Source: DASVDK01 sp036381125 [NCBI: Thermodesulfobacteriota bacterium] (GTDB taxonomy: Bacteria; DASVDK01). From it: a stretch of DNA of 19,327 nucleotides. The DNA lies in the NCBI GenBank assembly GCA_036381125.1, contig DASVDK010000169.1:1-19327 (forward strand), in the 5' to 3' direction. Positions 1 to 7,850 of the stretch are shown piece by piece. The translations under genes and the position numbers were made by a program. Within the stretch, counting starts at the first letter, position 1; every line of letters begins with the position of its first letter. The notes beneath the pieces were generated by a model, which worked only from the letters and a program-made list of their open reading frames with translations, had not been told where the DNA came from and did not search any database.

Positions 1-1012
1 AAGGGGCCGAGCCGCTCGCGGACGAGCGGCACGTGGAAGTGGATGCGCCACTCTCGCGGCTCGCGATCCCCCTCGGCCGCGGCCAGCGCCTCCGGCAGGT
101 CGAGGTAGCGGACGAGCCGGTCGCCGCGCCGCTCGACGACCTGGTGGAGGTAGACGCCGTCGGCGAAGGGCCGGAGCGCCTCGATCGCCGCGCGGTCGTC
201 GCCGCCGAGGCTCGCCTCGAGCCCGGCGCTGACCTGGACCTTCCCGATGCGGATCGCCGCCGCGGCGAGGGCGCCGAGCGCTTCGGCGGGCGGCTCGAAC
301 TCGACCGCCATGTGACAGGCGTCGAAGCAGACCGTGAGGTGGCGGCGCAGCGCCGTCTCGGCCTCGCCGCCCGCGAGCCCCGTGAGCGCCTCGAACCTGG
401 CGCGTGCCGCCTTCGAGAAGAGCCGGCCCTCGAAGAAGGCGACCGTGTCGGCGACGGTCTCCATGACGCAGCAGGGCTCGGGCTCCAGGGCGAGCGCGAT
501 GGTCCGGCCGGTGCGCTCGCGGAGTCGGTGGAGGCCGGCCGCATGGCGGAGCATCCCGTCGGCCATCCGGCCGAGGTCCGCCGACGGCCGTCGGAACCCC
601 CCGGGGACCGTGCTCACGGTGCCCTCGACGCCGTCGGGCAGCAGCCCGGCGAGGAGCAACGCGAGACGGTCGGTGTACGCCACCCGGGCGTCGTCGGCCC
701 AGTCCGGCAGGTAGACCCCCTCCTTCACGCGCGTGCCGTGGAAGGCGCCGTAGGGGAAGCCGTTGATCGTGAAGACGTAGAGACCGTGCGCGTCGAGCCA
801 GGTCCGGAGGCGGTCGACCGCACCGGGCGCGGCGAGCGTCTCGGCCGCGCGGGCGGACAGGCGAAGCCCGACGCCGAAGGGGCGGTCGGGCGCCACGCGT
901 CCCTTCACGGCGACGACGTGGCGTTCGAGGTTCGCCCGGACCTCGTCCCAGGACTCGCCGGCATGGATGTTGGTGCAGTACGTGAGGTGGGGACGACCCG
1001 GGGCGTCGAGCC

Positions 1013-1016
<4 letters not shown>
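1..1016 (-). CDS. eboE: EboE-like metabolite traffic protein (TIM-barrel sugar-phosphate isomerase/epimerase fold), 3' end cut by window edge
   Basis: The minus-strand frame is open from a GTG at 1016 to base 1, giving about 338 residues without a stop; the C-terminus lies outside the window. I read near the N-terminus HLTYCTNIHAGESWDEV, then FGVGLRLSARAAETLA, LYVFTINGFPYGAFHGTRVK and GVYLPDWADDARVAYTDRLA, all hallmarks of EboE. Further on come ALEPEPCCVMET and CFDACHMAVEFE, whose Glu, Asp and His are plausible metal ligands of a xylose-isomerase-like TIM barrel. The GTG overlaps the TGA of eboD (GTGA), so translation is probably coupled to eboD. EboE belongs to the conserved ebo cluster that in cyanobacteria is needed to bring a scytonemin precursor to the periplasm; its exact reaction is unknown. 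The family assignment is firm, while the substrate cannot be inferred. Confidence 0.92.
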
Positions 1017-2260
<1,244 letters not shown>

Positions 2261-2267
2261 CCGAGAG

Positions 2268-2273
2268 ATTATA
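2268..2273 (-). promoter_or_regulatory. Candidate -10 element of eboD, implying a leaderless mRNA
   Basis: On the minus strand TATAAT spans 2273 to 2268, a perfect -10 hexamer in GC-rich DNA. Seven bases separate it from the ATG at 2260, so transcription would start at or next to the start codon. No convincing TTGACA-like -35 lies 16-18 bases upstream, which is the weak point. Confidence 0.5.
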
Positions 2274-2308
2274 CTCCAGCACAGGCGGCGGACCGTCCGA
2301 CCGCATTG

Positions 2309-2337
2309 TTGACAGCCGTTCTAGCAGTCTATAGACT
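2309..2337 (+). promoter_or_regulatory. Sigma-70-like promoter of the dehydrogenase/ebo plus-strand unit, with palindromic operator candidate
   Basis: A perfect TTGACA at 2309-2314 is followed after 17 bases by TAGACT at 2332-2337 (TAnnnT). An alternative -10, TATAGA at 2330-2335, would give a short 15-base spacer. The -10 is the right half of a perfect 12-base palindrome, AGTCTATAGACT (2326-2337), which is a reasonable repressor site overlapping the promoter. Transcription would start near 2344, leaving a leader of roughly 150 bases before the dehydrogenase ATG. Confidence 0.6.
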
Positions 2338-2352
2338 CCGTTTTATTTCTCT

Positions 2353-2384
2353 CTGCGCCGGTGGCCGCGTGGCCGCCGGCGCGG
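2353..2384 (+). promoter_or_regulatory. GC-rich stem-loop in the 5' leader of the dehydrogenase gene
   Basis: GCGCCGGTGGCC (2355-2366) pairs with GGCCGCCGGCGC (2371-2382) around the tetraloop GCGT, with one G-U pair; two more pairs can extend it to 2353/2384. It lies just after the predicted transcription start and has no T-run, so it is not an obvious terminator. A role in mRNA stability or leader folding is inference. The rest of the 2385-2479 leader shows nothing I can name. Confidence 0.45.
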
Positions 2385-2491
2385 GTCCGCGCCGCCTGAT
2401 CGCGGGCACCCTCACGATGCTCGACGCCCTGCGCTCGTCCCGCCGTCACGTCGGAAGCGTTTCACGAACCACGCGTAACGGAGGTAACTGC

Positions 2492-3787
2492 ATGCGTCGC
2501 ACGCTCTGGGCTGCAGCTCTCGCGGCGGCCAGCGTCGCGGGAGTCCTGGCGGTCGATCCGGTCTCGGCCGAGGTCGAGGTCCGGCTCGAGCCGGTCGCGG
2601 AAGGCCTGACGCACCCGCTCATCCTGGTGTCGTCCCCGGACGGATCCAGGCGGCGGTTCATCGTCGAGCAGACCGGGCAGATCCGCGTCCTGATGCCGAA
2701 CGGCCGCCTCCTCGACGAGCCGTTCCTCGACATCCGGCACAAGCTCCCGACGCTCCTGTCGGACTTCGACGAGCGGGGCCTGCTCGGCCTCGCGTTCCAT
2801 CCCGACTACCGGAACAACGGGAAGTTCTACGTCACCTACAGCACGCACCTGAACGGCAGGGGGGACCCCGGCAAGCAGCACTGGTGGTCGCACACGAACG
2901 TCGTGGCCGAGTACCGGGTCTCGAGGCAGAACCCGAACCGCGCCGACGAGCGTTCGGAGCGGATCCTCACGGCCATCGACTGGCCCCAGTTCAACCACAA
3001 CGGCCACTGGATCGGTTTCGGCCCCGACGGGATGCTCTACATCTCGACCGGTGACGGCGGCTACGCGAACGACTGGGGCATCGGCCACAACGTCACCACG
3101 GGGAACGGGCAGGACCTGAACGACCTCCACGGCAAGATCCTGCGCATCGACGTGAACGCGGGGGAGCCGTACGGCATCCCGCCGGACAACCCGTTCGTCG
3201 GCCGCAGCGACGCCAGGCCCGAGATCTGGGCGTACGGCTTCCGGAACCCCTGGCGCTGCTCCTTCGACATGGGCGGGGCCCGCGAACTCTTCTGTGCCGA
3301 CGTCGGGCAGAACAGCTACGAGGAGGTGAACATCGTCCCGAAGGGCGGCAACCTCGGCTGGCGGGTCAAGGAGGCGACCCACTGCTTCGACTACGTGAAC
3401 CCGAACACCCACCCGGCGCAGTGCGAGTCGCAGGGAATGGTCGACCCGATCATCGAGTACAGGAACTGCAACGTGTTCCAGGACTGCAAGGGGATCTCGG
3501 TCACCGGCGGCTACGTCTACCGCGGCGCCAACCAGGCGCTCGCCGGGCGGTACATCTTCGGCGACTGGAGCAAGACCTTCCCGGTCAGGAACGGCAGCCT
3601 CTACGTGGCGACGAAGAACGGCGACCGCTGGGTCATGGAGGACGTGAAGGTCGCCAACATGCCGGACTTCAACTCGTACGTCCTCGGCTTCGGGCAGGAC
3701 GCCGACGGCGAGGTGTACGTGATGGCGACCGACATCACCGGCCCGACCGGCAAGATGGACAAGGTCTATCGAATCGTGGCACCGTAA
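2492..3787 (+). CDS. Exported PQQ-type glucose/sorbosone dehydrogenase-like beta-propeller protein
   Basis: The 431-residue product begins at ATG 2492, chosen because GGAGGT at 2480-2485 sits six bases upstream and because a clean signal peptide follows (hydrophobic to about residue 20, cleavage near VSA-E at 26). The remainder fits the GSDH/soluble quinoprotein glucose dehydrogenase family: GLLGLAFHPDY, FNHNGHWIGFGPDG then LYISTGDGG around residues 168-191, HGKILRIDVN, AYGFRNPWRCSFD, ADVGQNSYEEVN and a terminal KVYRI strand. The His in FNHNG lines up with the catalytic His of soluble glucose dehydrogenase. Several cysteines in the second half suggest disulfides. It probably oxidises an alcohol or sugar-like compound in the periplasm with PQQ and passes electrons to the cytochrome c encoded next. 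It leads a unit that continues into eboA-eboB-eboF, so the substrate may be the compound handled by the Ebo proteins. Family members without PQQ exist, so cofactor use is unproven. Confidence 0.85.
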   Translation: MRRTLWAAALAAASVAGVLAVDPVSAEVEVRLEPVAEGLTHPLILVSSPDGSRRRFIVEQTGQIRVLMPNGRLLDEPFLDIRHKLPTLLSDFDERGLLGLAFHPDYRNNGKFYVTYSTHLNGRGDPGKQHWWSHTNVVAEYRVSRQNPNRADERSERILTAIDWPQFNHNGHWIGFGPDGMLYISTGDGGYANDWGIGHNVTTGNGQDLNDLHGKILRIDVNAGEPYGIPPDNPFVGRSDARPEIWAYGFRNPWRCSFDMGGARELFCADVGQNSYEEVNIVPKGGNLGWRVKEATHCFDYVNPNTHPAQCESQGMVDPIIEYRNCNVFQDCKGISVTGGYVYRGANQALAGRYIFGDWSKTFPVRNGSLYVATKNGDRWVMEDVKVANMPDFNSYVLGFGQDADGEVYVMATDITGPTGKMDKVYRIVAP

Positions 3788-3804
3788 GCTGCGGGAGGGG
3801 CCCC

Positions 3805-3841
3805 GACGCGGCCGCCCGGCCGAGCGCCCGGCGGCCGCGTC
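3805..3841 (+). repeat. Perfect 12-bp inverted repeat (hairpin 1) after the dehydrogenase gene
   Basis: GACGCGGCCGCC (3805-3816) is exactly complementary to GGCGGCCGCGTC (3830-3841), with a 13-base loop. No T-run follows, so full termination is unlikely. It could protect the 3' end of the upstream message or lower expression of the downstream genes. Confidence 0.6.
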
Positions 3842-3861
3842 AGGCTGTAGCCAGGTCACAG

Positions 3862-3898
3862 GCTCCGGCGGCCGATCCGAGCGGTCGGTCGCCGGAGC
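3862..3898 (+). repeat. Second hairpin before the cytochrome c gene
   Basis: GCTCCGGCGGCCGA (3862-3875) pairs with TCGGTCGCCGGAGC (3885-3898), fourteen pairs including one G-U, with a nine-base loop. It ends 26 bases before the Shine-Dalgarno of the cytochrome gene. With the hairpin at 3805-3841 it makes a tandem structured spacer in the 146-base gap. Confidence 0.6.
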
Positions 3899-3933
3899 GA
3901 CGTCCGCCGGCCACCACGTACTCCGGAGGGCCC

Positions 3934-4296
3934 GTGCTCCGTCTCCCCATGCGCGAGGCAGCCGCCGCCGCGGCGCTGGTCCTCGGCCTCTCGGCGGCGG
4001 TGCCCATCGGGCTCGGCGCCGCCGAGCCGGTCACCTTCACGAGCGAGTACCTGAACGACCCGGCGAACGTCGAGCTGGGCCGCAAGCTCTGGGGCACCCG
4101 CTGCACCTTCTGCCACGGCCGGATGGCCTACCCCGGCAAGGCGCCCAAGCTCGACCCGTCGCGCTACACGCCGGAGTTCGTCTACGACCGGGTGACCAAC
4201 GGCTTCCGCGGGATGCCGTCGTGGAAGCACGAGTTCGACGAGGCCGAGCGCAAGGCGATCGTCGCCTACGTCATGAGCCCGGACTTCTCGAACTAG
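3934..4296 (+). CDS. Small exported c-type cytochrome
   Basis: The 120-residue protein has an N-terminal signal peptide (hydrophobic Ala/Leu-rich stretch about 9-28, cleavage near GAA-E), one haem-binding site CTFCH (Cys57, Cys60, His61) and a likely axial methionine in GMPSW (Met94), typical of a monohaem class I cytochrome c. I chose GTG 3934 because GGAGGG lies at 3925-3930; the spacing is a little short, but the ATG at 3949 would leave the site too far away. It should act in the periplasm as electron acceptor of the dehydrogenase encoded upstream, feeding the respiratory chain. It ends 13 bases before eboA, so it is very probably co-transcribed with the Ebo genes. No partner oxidase is encoded in the window. 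Confidence 0.85.
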   Translation: MLRLPMREAAAAAALVLGLSAAVPIGLGAAEPVTFTSEYLNDPANVELGRKLWGTRCTFCHGRMAYPGKAPKLDPSRYTPEFVYDRVTNGFRGMPSWKHEFDEAERKAIVAYVMSPDFSN

Positions 4297-4309
4297 CGGG
4301 GACCGGACC

Positions 4310-5044
4310 GTGCCGAGTCCGATTGCCGCCTGTCTGCTCGCCCTCGCCGGGCGGCGCGCCGCCCGGGCCGGCCGCGACTGGCTCGCGGCGGCGGCCGACC
4401 CGGCGCGCGGCGCCGCCGACCGTTCGGCGTTCCTCGCGGCCTTCGCGATCGCCGCCCGTCGCCTCGGCACGGCCCCCCTCGCGCCTGCGGCGGCCGAGGT
4501 CGCGGACCTCGCGGCGGCCGGCGTCGACTGGCCGCTCGCCGCCTGGCGGGTCGACGAGGCCGGCCGGGCCGCGCTCCTCGCGCTCGCCGGCGACCGGCTC
4601 GCGGAGGCGGAGCACCTGGCCCTCGTGGAGGAGGCCTACCGCCACGGGGACACGCGGGAGCGGCAGGCGGTGCTGCGGGCGCTCCCGCTGCTCGACCGGC
4701 CGGCCCGCTTCGTCCCCCTCGGGGTCGACGCCTGCCGGAGTCACGTCCAGCCGGTCTTCGAGGCGATCGCCTGCGAGAACCCGTTTCCGGTGAGGCACTT
4801 CCCGGACCTCCACTGGAACCAGATGGTGCTGAAGGCGCTCTTCACGGAGGTCCCGCTCGACCGCGTGTTCGGGCTCGCGAGCCGCCGCTCGCCGGAGCTG
4901 GCTCGCATGGCGGCCGACTACGCGCGCGAGCGCCGGCTGGCCGGGCGGAGCGTCCCGGCCGACGTCGAGCGCCTCACCGGTGGGGTGGGGACTCGAAGTC
5001 CTTCCACGCCGCCCAGGGACGCCGCGAACGAAGCCGAGGCCTGA
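4310..5044 (+). CDS. eboA: EboA-like metabolite traffic protein
   Basis: The 244-residue protein starts at GTG 4310, thirteen bases after the cytochrome c stop, with a modest GGGGA upstream. It is Ala/Arg/Leu-rich and mostly helical. It contains the EboA signature near residues 164-189, FPDLHWNQMVLKALFTEVPL followed by DRVFGL, and then ELARMAADYARERRLAGRSV. There is no signal peptide or membrane segment, so it is cytoplasmic. No catalytic motif is recognisable and the biochemical role of EboA is unknown; it is identified by family signature and by the eboB and eboF genes that follow. The C-terminal 20 or so residues are low-complexity and probably disordered. Confidence 0.88.
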   Translation: MPSPIAACLLALAGRRAARAGRDWLAAAADPARGAADRSAFLAAFAIAARRLGTAPLAPAAAEVADLAAAGVDWPLAAWRVDEAGRAALLALAGDRLAEAEHLALVEEAYRHGDTRERQAVLRALPLLDRPARFVPLGVDACRSHVQPVFEAIACENPFPVRHFPDLHWNQMVLKALFTEVPLDRVFGLASRRSPELARMAADYARERRLAGRSVPADVERLTGGVGTRSPSTPPRDAANEAEA

Positions 5045-5089
5045 CCGCGGTTGGAAAGGCCTGACCTCAACAAGCAGTGGGAGCTGTCG

Positions 5090-5974
5090 ATGCCGATCTT
5101 CGACCCGCACATCCACATGACGTCGCGGACGACCGCGGACTACGAGGCGATGGCCGCGGCCGGCGTCGCGGCGGTGCTCGAGCCCGCCTTCTGGCTGGGG
5201 CAGCCCCGCACGCACGTGGGGACGTTCGAGGACTACTTCAACACGCTGCTCGGCTGGGAGCCGTTCCGGGCCAGCCAGTTCGGCATCCGGCACGTCTGCG
5301 CCCTGTCGCTCAACCCGAAGGAGGCCAACGACCCGCGCGTCGCCGAGGGGGTGATCGACCTCCTGCCGCGCTACCTGGTGAAGGACGGCGTCGTGGCGGT
5401 GGGGGAGGTCGGCTTCGACGACCAGACGGCGGCCGAGGAGCGGTGGTTCCGGCGACAGCTCGAGCTGGCGCTCGAGTTCGAGCTGCCGGTCCTCGTCCAC
5501 ACGCCGCACCGCGACAAGCGGCGCGGCACGGAACGGAGCCTCGCCATCGTGCGGGAGATGGGCGTCCCGAGCGAGCGCGTGCTCGTCGACCACAACACCG
5601 AGGAGACGCTCCCCCTCGTCCTCGACGCCGGGTGCTGGGCCGGCCACTCCATCTACCCGCACACCAAGATGGACGAGCGCCGCATGGTGGCGCTCGTCCA
5701 GCGCTACGGCCCCTCGCGGATCCTCGTCAACAGCGCCGCCGACTGGGGCGTGAGCGACCCGCTCAAGGTGCCCAGGACGGTCGCCGCCATGCGGGAGGCG
5801 GGGATCGCCGAGCGCGACATCGAGACGATCGTCTGGCTGAACCCGGTCGAGTTCTTCGGCCAGAGCGGCAAGCTCGACCTCGCCGGCGCCGCGGCCCGGC
5901 CGCTCGTCGACCAGCGGCGGCTCTTCGAGGGCAACTCGGTCCTGCGCGGTCAGGCGCCGCTCGTCGAGACGTGA
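5090..5974 (+). CDS. eboB: EboB-like TatD-family metal-dependent hydrolase
   Basis: The 294-residue protein has the amidohydrolase/TatD metal site: FDPHIHM at the N-terminus (His7, His9), GEVGFDDQ (Glu about 107), LVHTPHRD (His about 141), VDHNTEET and NSAADWGVSD near the C-terminus. The frame is open from a TTG at 5051, but ATG 5090 is preferred because GGGAG at 5079-5083 is six bases upstream and the HxH motif then sits at the usual place. TatD-like EboB proteins are thought to be hydrolases in the Ebo metabolite-traffic system; the substrate is unknown. It lies 45 bases after eboA and overlaps eboF by four bases (GTGA). Confidence 0.9.
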   Translation: MPIFDPHIHMTSRTTADYEAMAAAGVAAVLEPAFWLGQPRTHVGTFEDYFNTLLGWEPFRASQFGIRHVCALSLNPKEANDPRVAEGVIDLLPRYLVKDGVVAVGEVGFDDQTAAEERWFRRQLELALEFELPVLVHTPHRDKRRGTERSLAIVREMGVPSERVLVDHNTEETLPLVLDAGCWAGHSIYPHTKMDERRMVALVQRYGPSRILVNSAADWGVSDPLKVPRTVAAMREAGIAERDIETIVWLNPVEFFGQSGKLDLAGAAARPLVDQRRLFEGNSVLRGQAPLVET

Positions 5975-7404
5975 ACCGCGTCGTCGTCCTGAACGTCGTC
6001 GGTCTCACGCCCGACCTGATCGGCGAGGCGACGCCGAACCTCGCGGCGCTCGCGCGCGCCGGGGCGATGCGGCCGATCGCCGCCGTCACCCCGGCCGTCA
6101 CCTGTCCCGTCCAGTCCACGTACCTGACCGGCCTTGCGCCGCGGGAGCACGGCATCGTGGGCAACGGCTGGTACTTCCGCGACCTCTCGGAGGTCTGGTT
6201 CTGGCGGCAGTCGAACAGGCTCGTCGCCGGCGAGAAGCTCTGGGAGGCGGCGAAGCGGCGCGATCCGGCCTTCACCTGCGCCGTCCTCTTCTGGTGGTAC
6301 AACATGTACTCGACCGCGGACGTGACCGTCACGCCGCGGCCGATGTACCCGGCCGACGGGCGCAAGATTCCGGACATCTACACGCAGCCGGCCGGCCTCC
6401 GGTCGGAGCTCACGGCGAAGCTCGGGACCTTCCCGCTCTTCGACTTCTGGGGCCCCGCGGCCGGCATCGCCTCGAGCCGGTGGATCGCGGCCTCGGCGCG
6501 CCACGTCTACGACACGCGGCGCCCGACGCTCACGCTGGTCTACCTGCCGCACCTCGACTACGACCTGCAGCGGCTCGGGCCGCGCGCCCCCGGGATCCGC
6601 AAGGCGCTCGGGGAGATCGACGCGGTGTGCGGCGAGCTGATCGAGCACGTGCAGCGCGACGGCGCACGCGTGGTGGTGCTGTCGGAGTACGGCATCACCG
6701 AGGTCGAAGGCCCCGTGCACGTCAACCGGGTGCTCCGCGAGGCCGGGCTCGTCGCGGTGCGCGAGGAGCTGGGGCGCGAGCTGCTCGACCCCGGGGCCAG
6801 CGAGGCGTTCGCCGTGGCCGATCACCAGGTGGCCCACGTGTACGTGCGGCGACCCGAGCGGGTGCGCGAGGTCGCGCGGCTGCTCGAGGGGGTCGCGGGC
6901 GTCGAGGCGGTGCTCGACGAGGCGGGCAAGCGCGCATGCGGCCTCGACCATCCGCGCGCCGGCGACCTCGTCGTCCTCTCCCGCGCCGACCGGTGGTTCA
7001 CCTATTACTACTGGCTCGACGACGCCCGGGCGCCCGACTTCGCCCGCACGGTGGACATCCACCGCAAGCCGGGTTACGATCCGGTCGAGCTGTTCCTCGA
7101 CCCGGCGCTCAGGGCGCCGAAGGTCAAGATCGCGCTGACCCTCCTCAAGAAGCAGCTCGGCTTTCGCTATCTCATGGACGTGGTCCCGCTCGACGCCGGC
7201 CTGGTGCGCGGCTCGCACGGGCGGGTCACCGATCGTGCCGAGGCCGGTCCGCTCTTCCTCGCGAGCGAGCCGACCGAGCCGGCGGCGGCCGGGCCCCTGT
7301 CGGCGGCCGCCGTGAAGACCCGCCTGCTCGAGGCGGTCTTCGGGCGGTGGCCCGAGGCGGATGCGTCGGCTACAATACCGAGTTCCGTGGGCGCGCCTGC
7401 GTGA
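5971..7404 (+). CDS. eboF: EboF-like alkaline phosphatase/nucleotide pyrophosphatase superfamily protein
   Basis: The 477-residue protein starts at GTG 5971, overlapping the eboB TGA; the frame is open further upstream, but only this start gives the family N-terminus NRVVVLNVVGLTPDLIGEAT. The nucleophile motif PAVTCPVQSTYLTGL (Thr44) and PREHGIVGNGWYF match the phosphodiesterase/nucleotide pyrophosphatase fold, and a late IHRKPGYDP supplies His364. Two classical metal-binding motifs are altered: the DxxGH equivalent reads DYDLQ (196-200), with Gln where His is expected, and SDHGM reads SEYGI. Similar forms may be normal for Ebo-linked members, but this suggests metal binding or chemistry unlike ordinary phosphodiesterases. 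There is no signal peptide. Hydrolysis of a phosphoester or phosphonate-type bond on the Ebo substrate is inference. Confidence 0.85.
   Translation: MNRVVVLNVVGLTPDLIGEATPNLAALARAGAMRPIAAVTPAVTCPVQSTYLTGLAPREHGIVGNGWYFRDLSEVWFWRQSNRLVAGEKLWEAAKRRDPAFTCAVLFWWYNMYSTADVTVTPRPMYPADGRKIPDIYTQPAGLRSELTAKLGTFPLFDFWGPAAGIASSRWIAASARHVYDTRRPTLTLVYLPHLDYDLQRLGPRAPGIRKALGEIDAVCGELIEHVQRDGARVVVLSEYGITEVEGPVHVNRVLREAGLVAVREELGRELLDPGASEAFAVADHQVAHVYVRRPERVREVARLLEGVAGVEAVLDEAGKRACGLDHPRAGDLVVLSRADRWFTYYYWLDDARAPDFARTVDIHRKPGYDPVELFLDPALRAPKVKIALTLLKKQLGFRYLMDVVPLDAGLVRGSHGRVTDRAEAGPLFLASEPTEPAAAGPLSAAAVKTRLLEAVFGRWPEADASATIPSSVGAPA
7348..7376 (+). promoter_or_regulatory. Weak promoter candidate for ferredoxin inside the eboF 3' end
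   Basis: TACAAT at 7371-7376 is a good -10 in very GC-rich coding sequence, with TGGCCC (three of six consensus bases) 17 bases upstream at 7348-7353. It would give the ferredoxin gene its own transcript in addition to read-through from the ebo unit. Confidence 0.3.
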
Positions 7405-7431
7405 GGAGGGCTCGCCCCCTGGGAGGCACCG

Positions 7432-7674
7432 ATGACCTTTGTGATCACCGAGCCCTGCATCGACGTCAAGGACAAGGCCTGCGTCGATATCTGCCCGGTC
7501 GACTGCATCCACTCGACCGACGAGGAGCGGATGTACTACATCGACCCCTCCGAGTGCATCGACTGCGGCGCGTGCGAGCCGGTGTGTCCCGTGAACGCGA
7601 TCTATGCCGAGGATCAGGTGCCGGCCCAGTGGAAGGAGTACATCCAGAAGAACGCCGCGTTCTTCCAGAAGTGA
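7432..7674 (+). CDS. Seven-iron ferredoxin (3Fe-4S plus 4Fe-4S)
   Basis: The 80-residue electron carrier shows EPCIDVKDKACVDICPVDCI (Cys9-x7-Cys17-x3-Cys21, then Cys25), the pattern of a 3Fe-4S site whose final cysteine serves the second cluster, and ECIDCGACEPVCPVNAI, a standard CxxCxxCxxxCP 4Fe-4S site. The C-terminal DQVPAQWKEY and FF are usual in this bacterial 7Fe family. GGGAGG at 7421-7426 is five bases before the ATG. It follows eboF by 27 bases, so it may be co-transcribed, though a -10-like TACAAT near 7371 could drive it alone. Its redox partner is not shown here; the FAD-linked oxidase downstream is a possible one. Confidence 0.93.
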   Translation: MTFVITEPCIDVKDKACVDICPVDCIHSTDEERMYYIDPSECIDCGACEPVCPVNAIYAEDQVPAQWKEYIQKNAAFFQK

Positions 7675-7679
7675 CCTCG

Positions 7680-7707
7680 GGGCCGCCGGCCTCGCGGCCT
7701 GCGGCCC
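7680..7707 (+). terminator. Possible stem-loop after ferredoxin
   Basis: GGGCCGC (7680-7686) pairs with GCGGCCC (7701-7707) shortly after the ferredoxin stop. There is no T-run, so it is at best a weak or Rho-assisted terminator. The remaining bases to 7813 show nothing recognisable. Confidence 0.3.
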
Positions 7708-7813
7708 GTCCCTCCCCCGCCCGCACCCCGGCACAGCCGACCGGATCACGACGCGAGACCTCGACGCCCGCTGCCGAGCCCGACGGCGCAGGAGCCCTGC
7801 GCGCCGGGGTCGT

Positions 7814-7842
7814 TTGACAGAGCGGGCGGCGTCCCGTACCCT
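7814..7842 (+). promoter_or_regulatory. Promoter of the FAD-linked oxidase, leaderless
   Basis: TTGACA at 7814-7819 is followed after exactly 17 bases by TACCCT at 7837-7842. Eight bases then lead to the ATG at 7851, so the transcript should begin at or beside the start codon. There is no Shine-Dalgarno sequence in those bases. Confidence 0.65.
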
Positions 7843-7850
7843 CCCCAGGC

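Noticed and set aside
2462-3859. Long minus-strand open frame opposite the dehydrogenase gene
   Set aside because: Its translation is low-complexity Val/Arg/Asp-rich with no family motif, while the plus strand encodes a clear exported dehydrogenase. Long antisense frames are expected at this GC content.
5051-5089. TTG start extending EboB by 13 residues
   Set aside because: ATG 5090 has a well-spaced GGGAG and puts the HxH metal motif at the usual N-terminal place.
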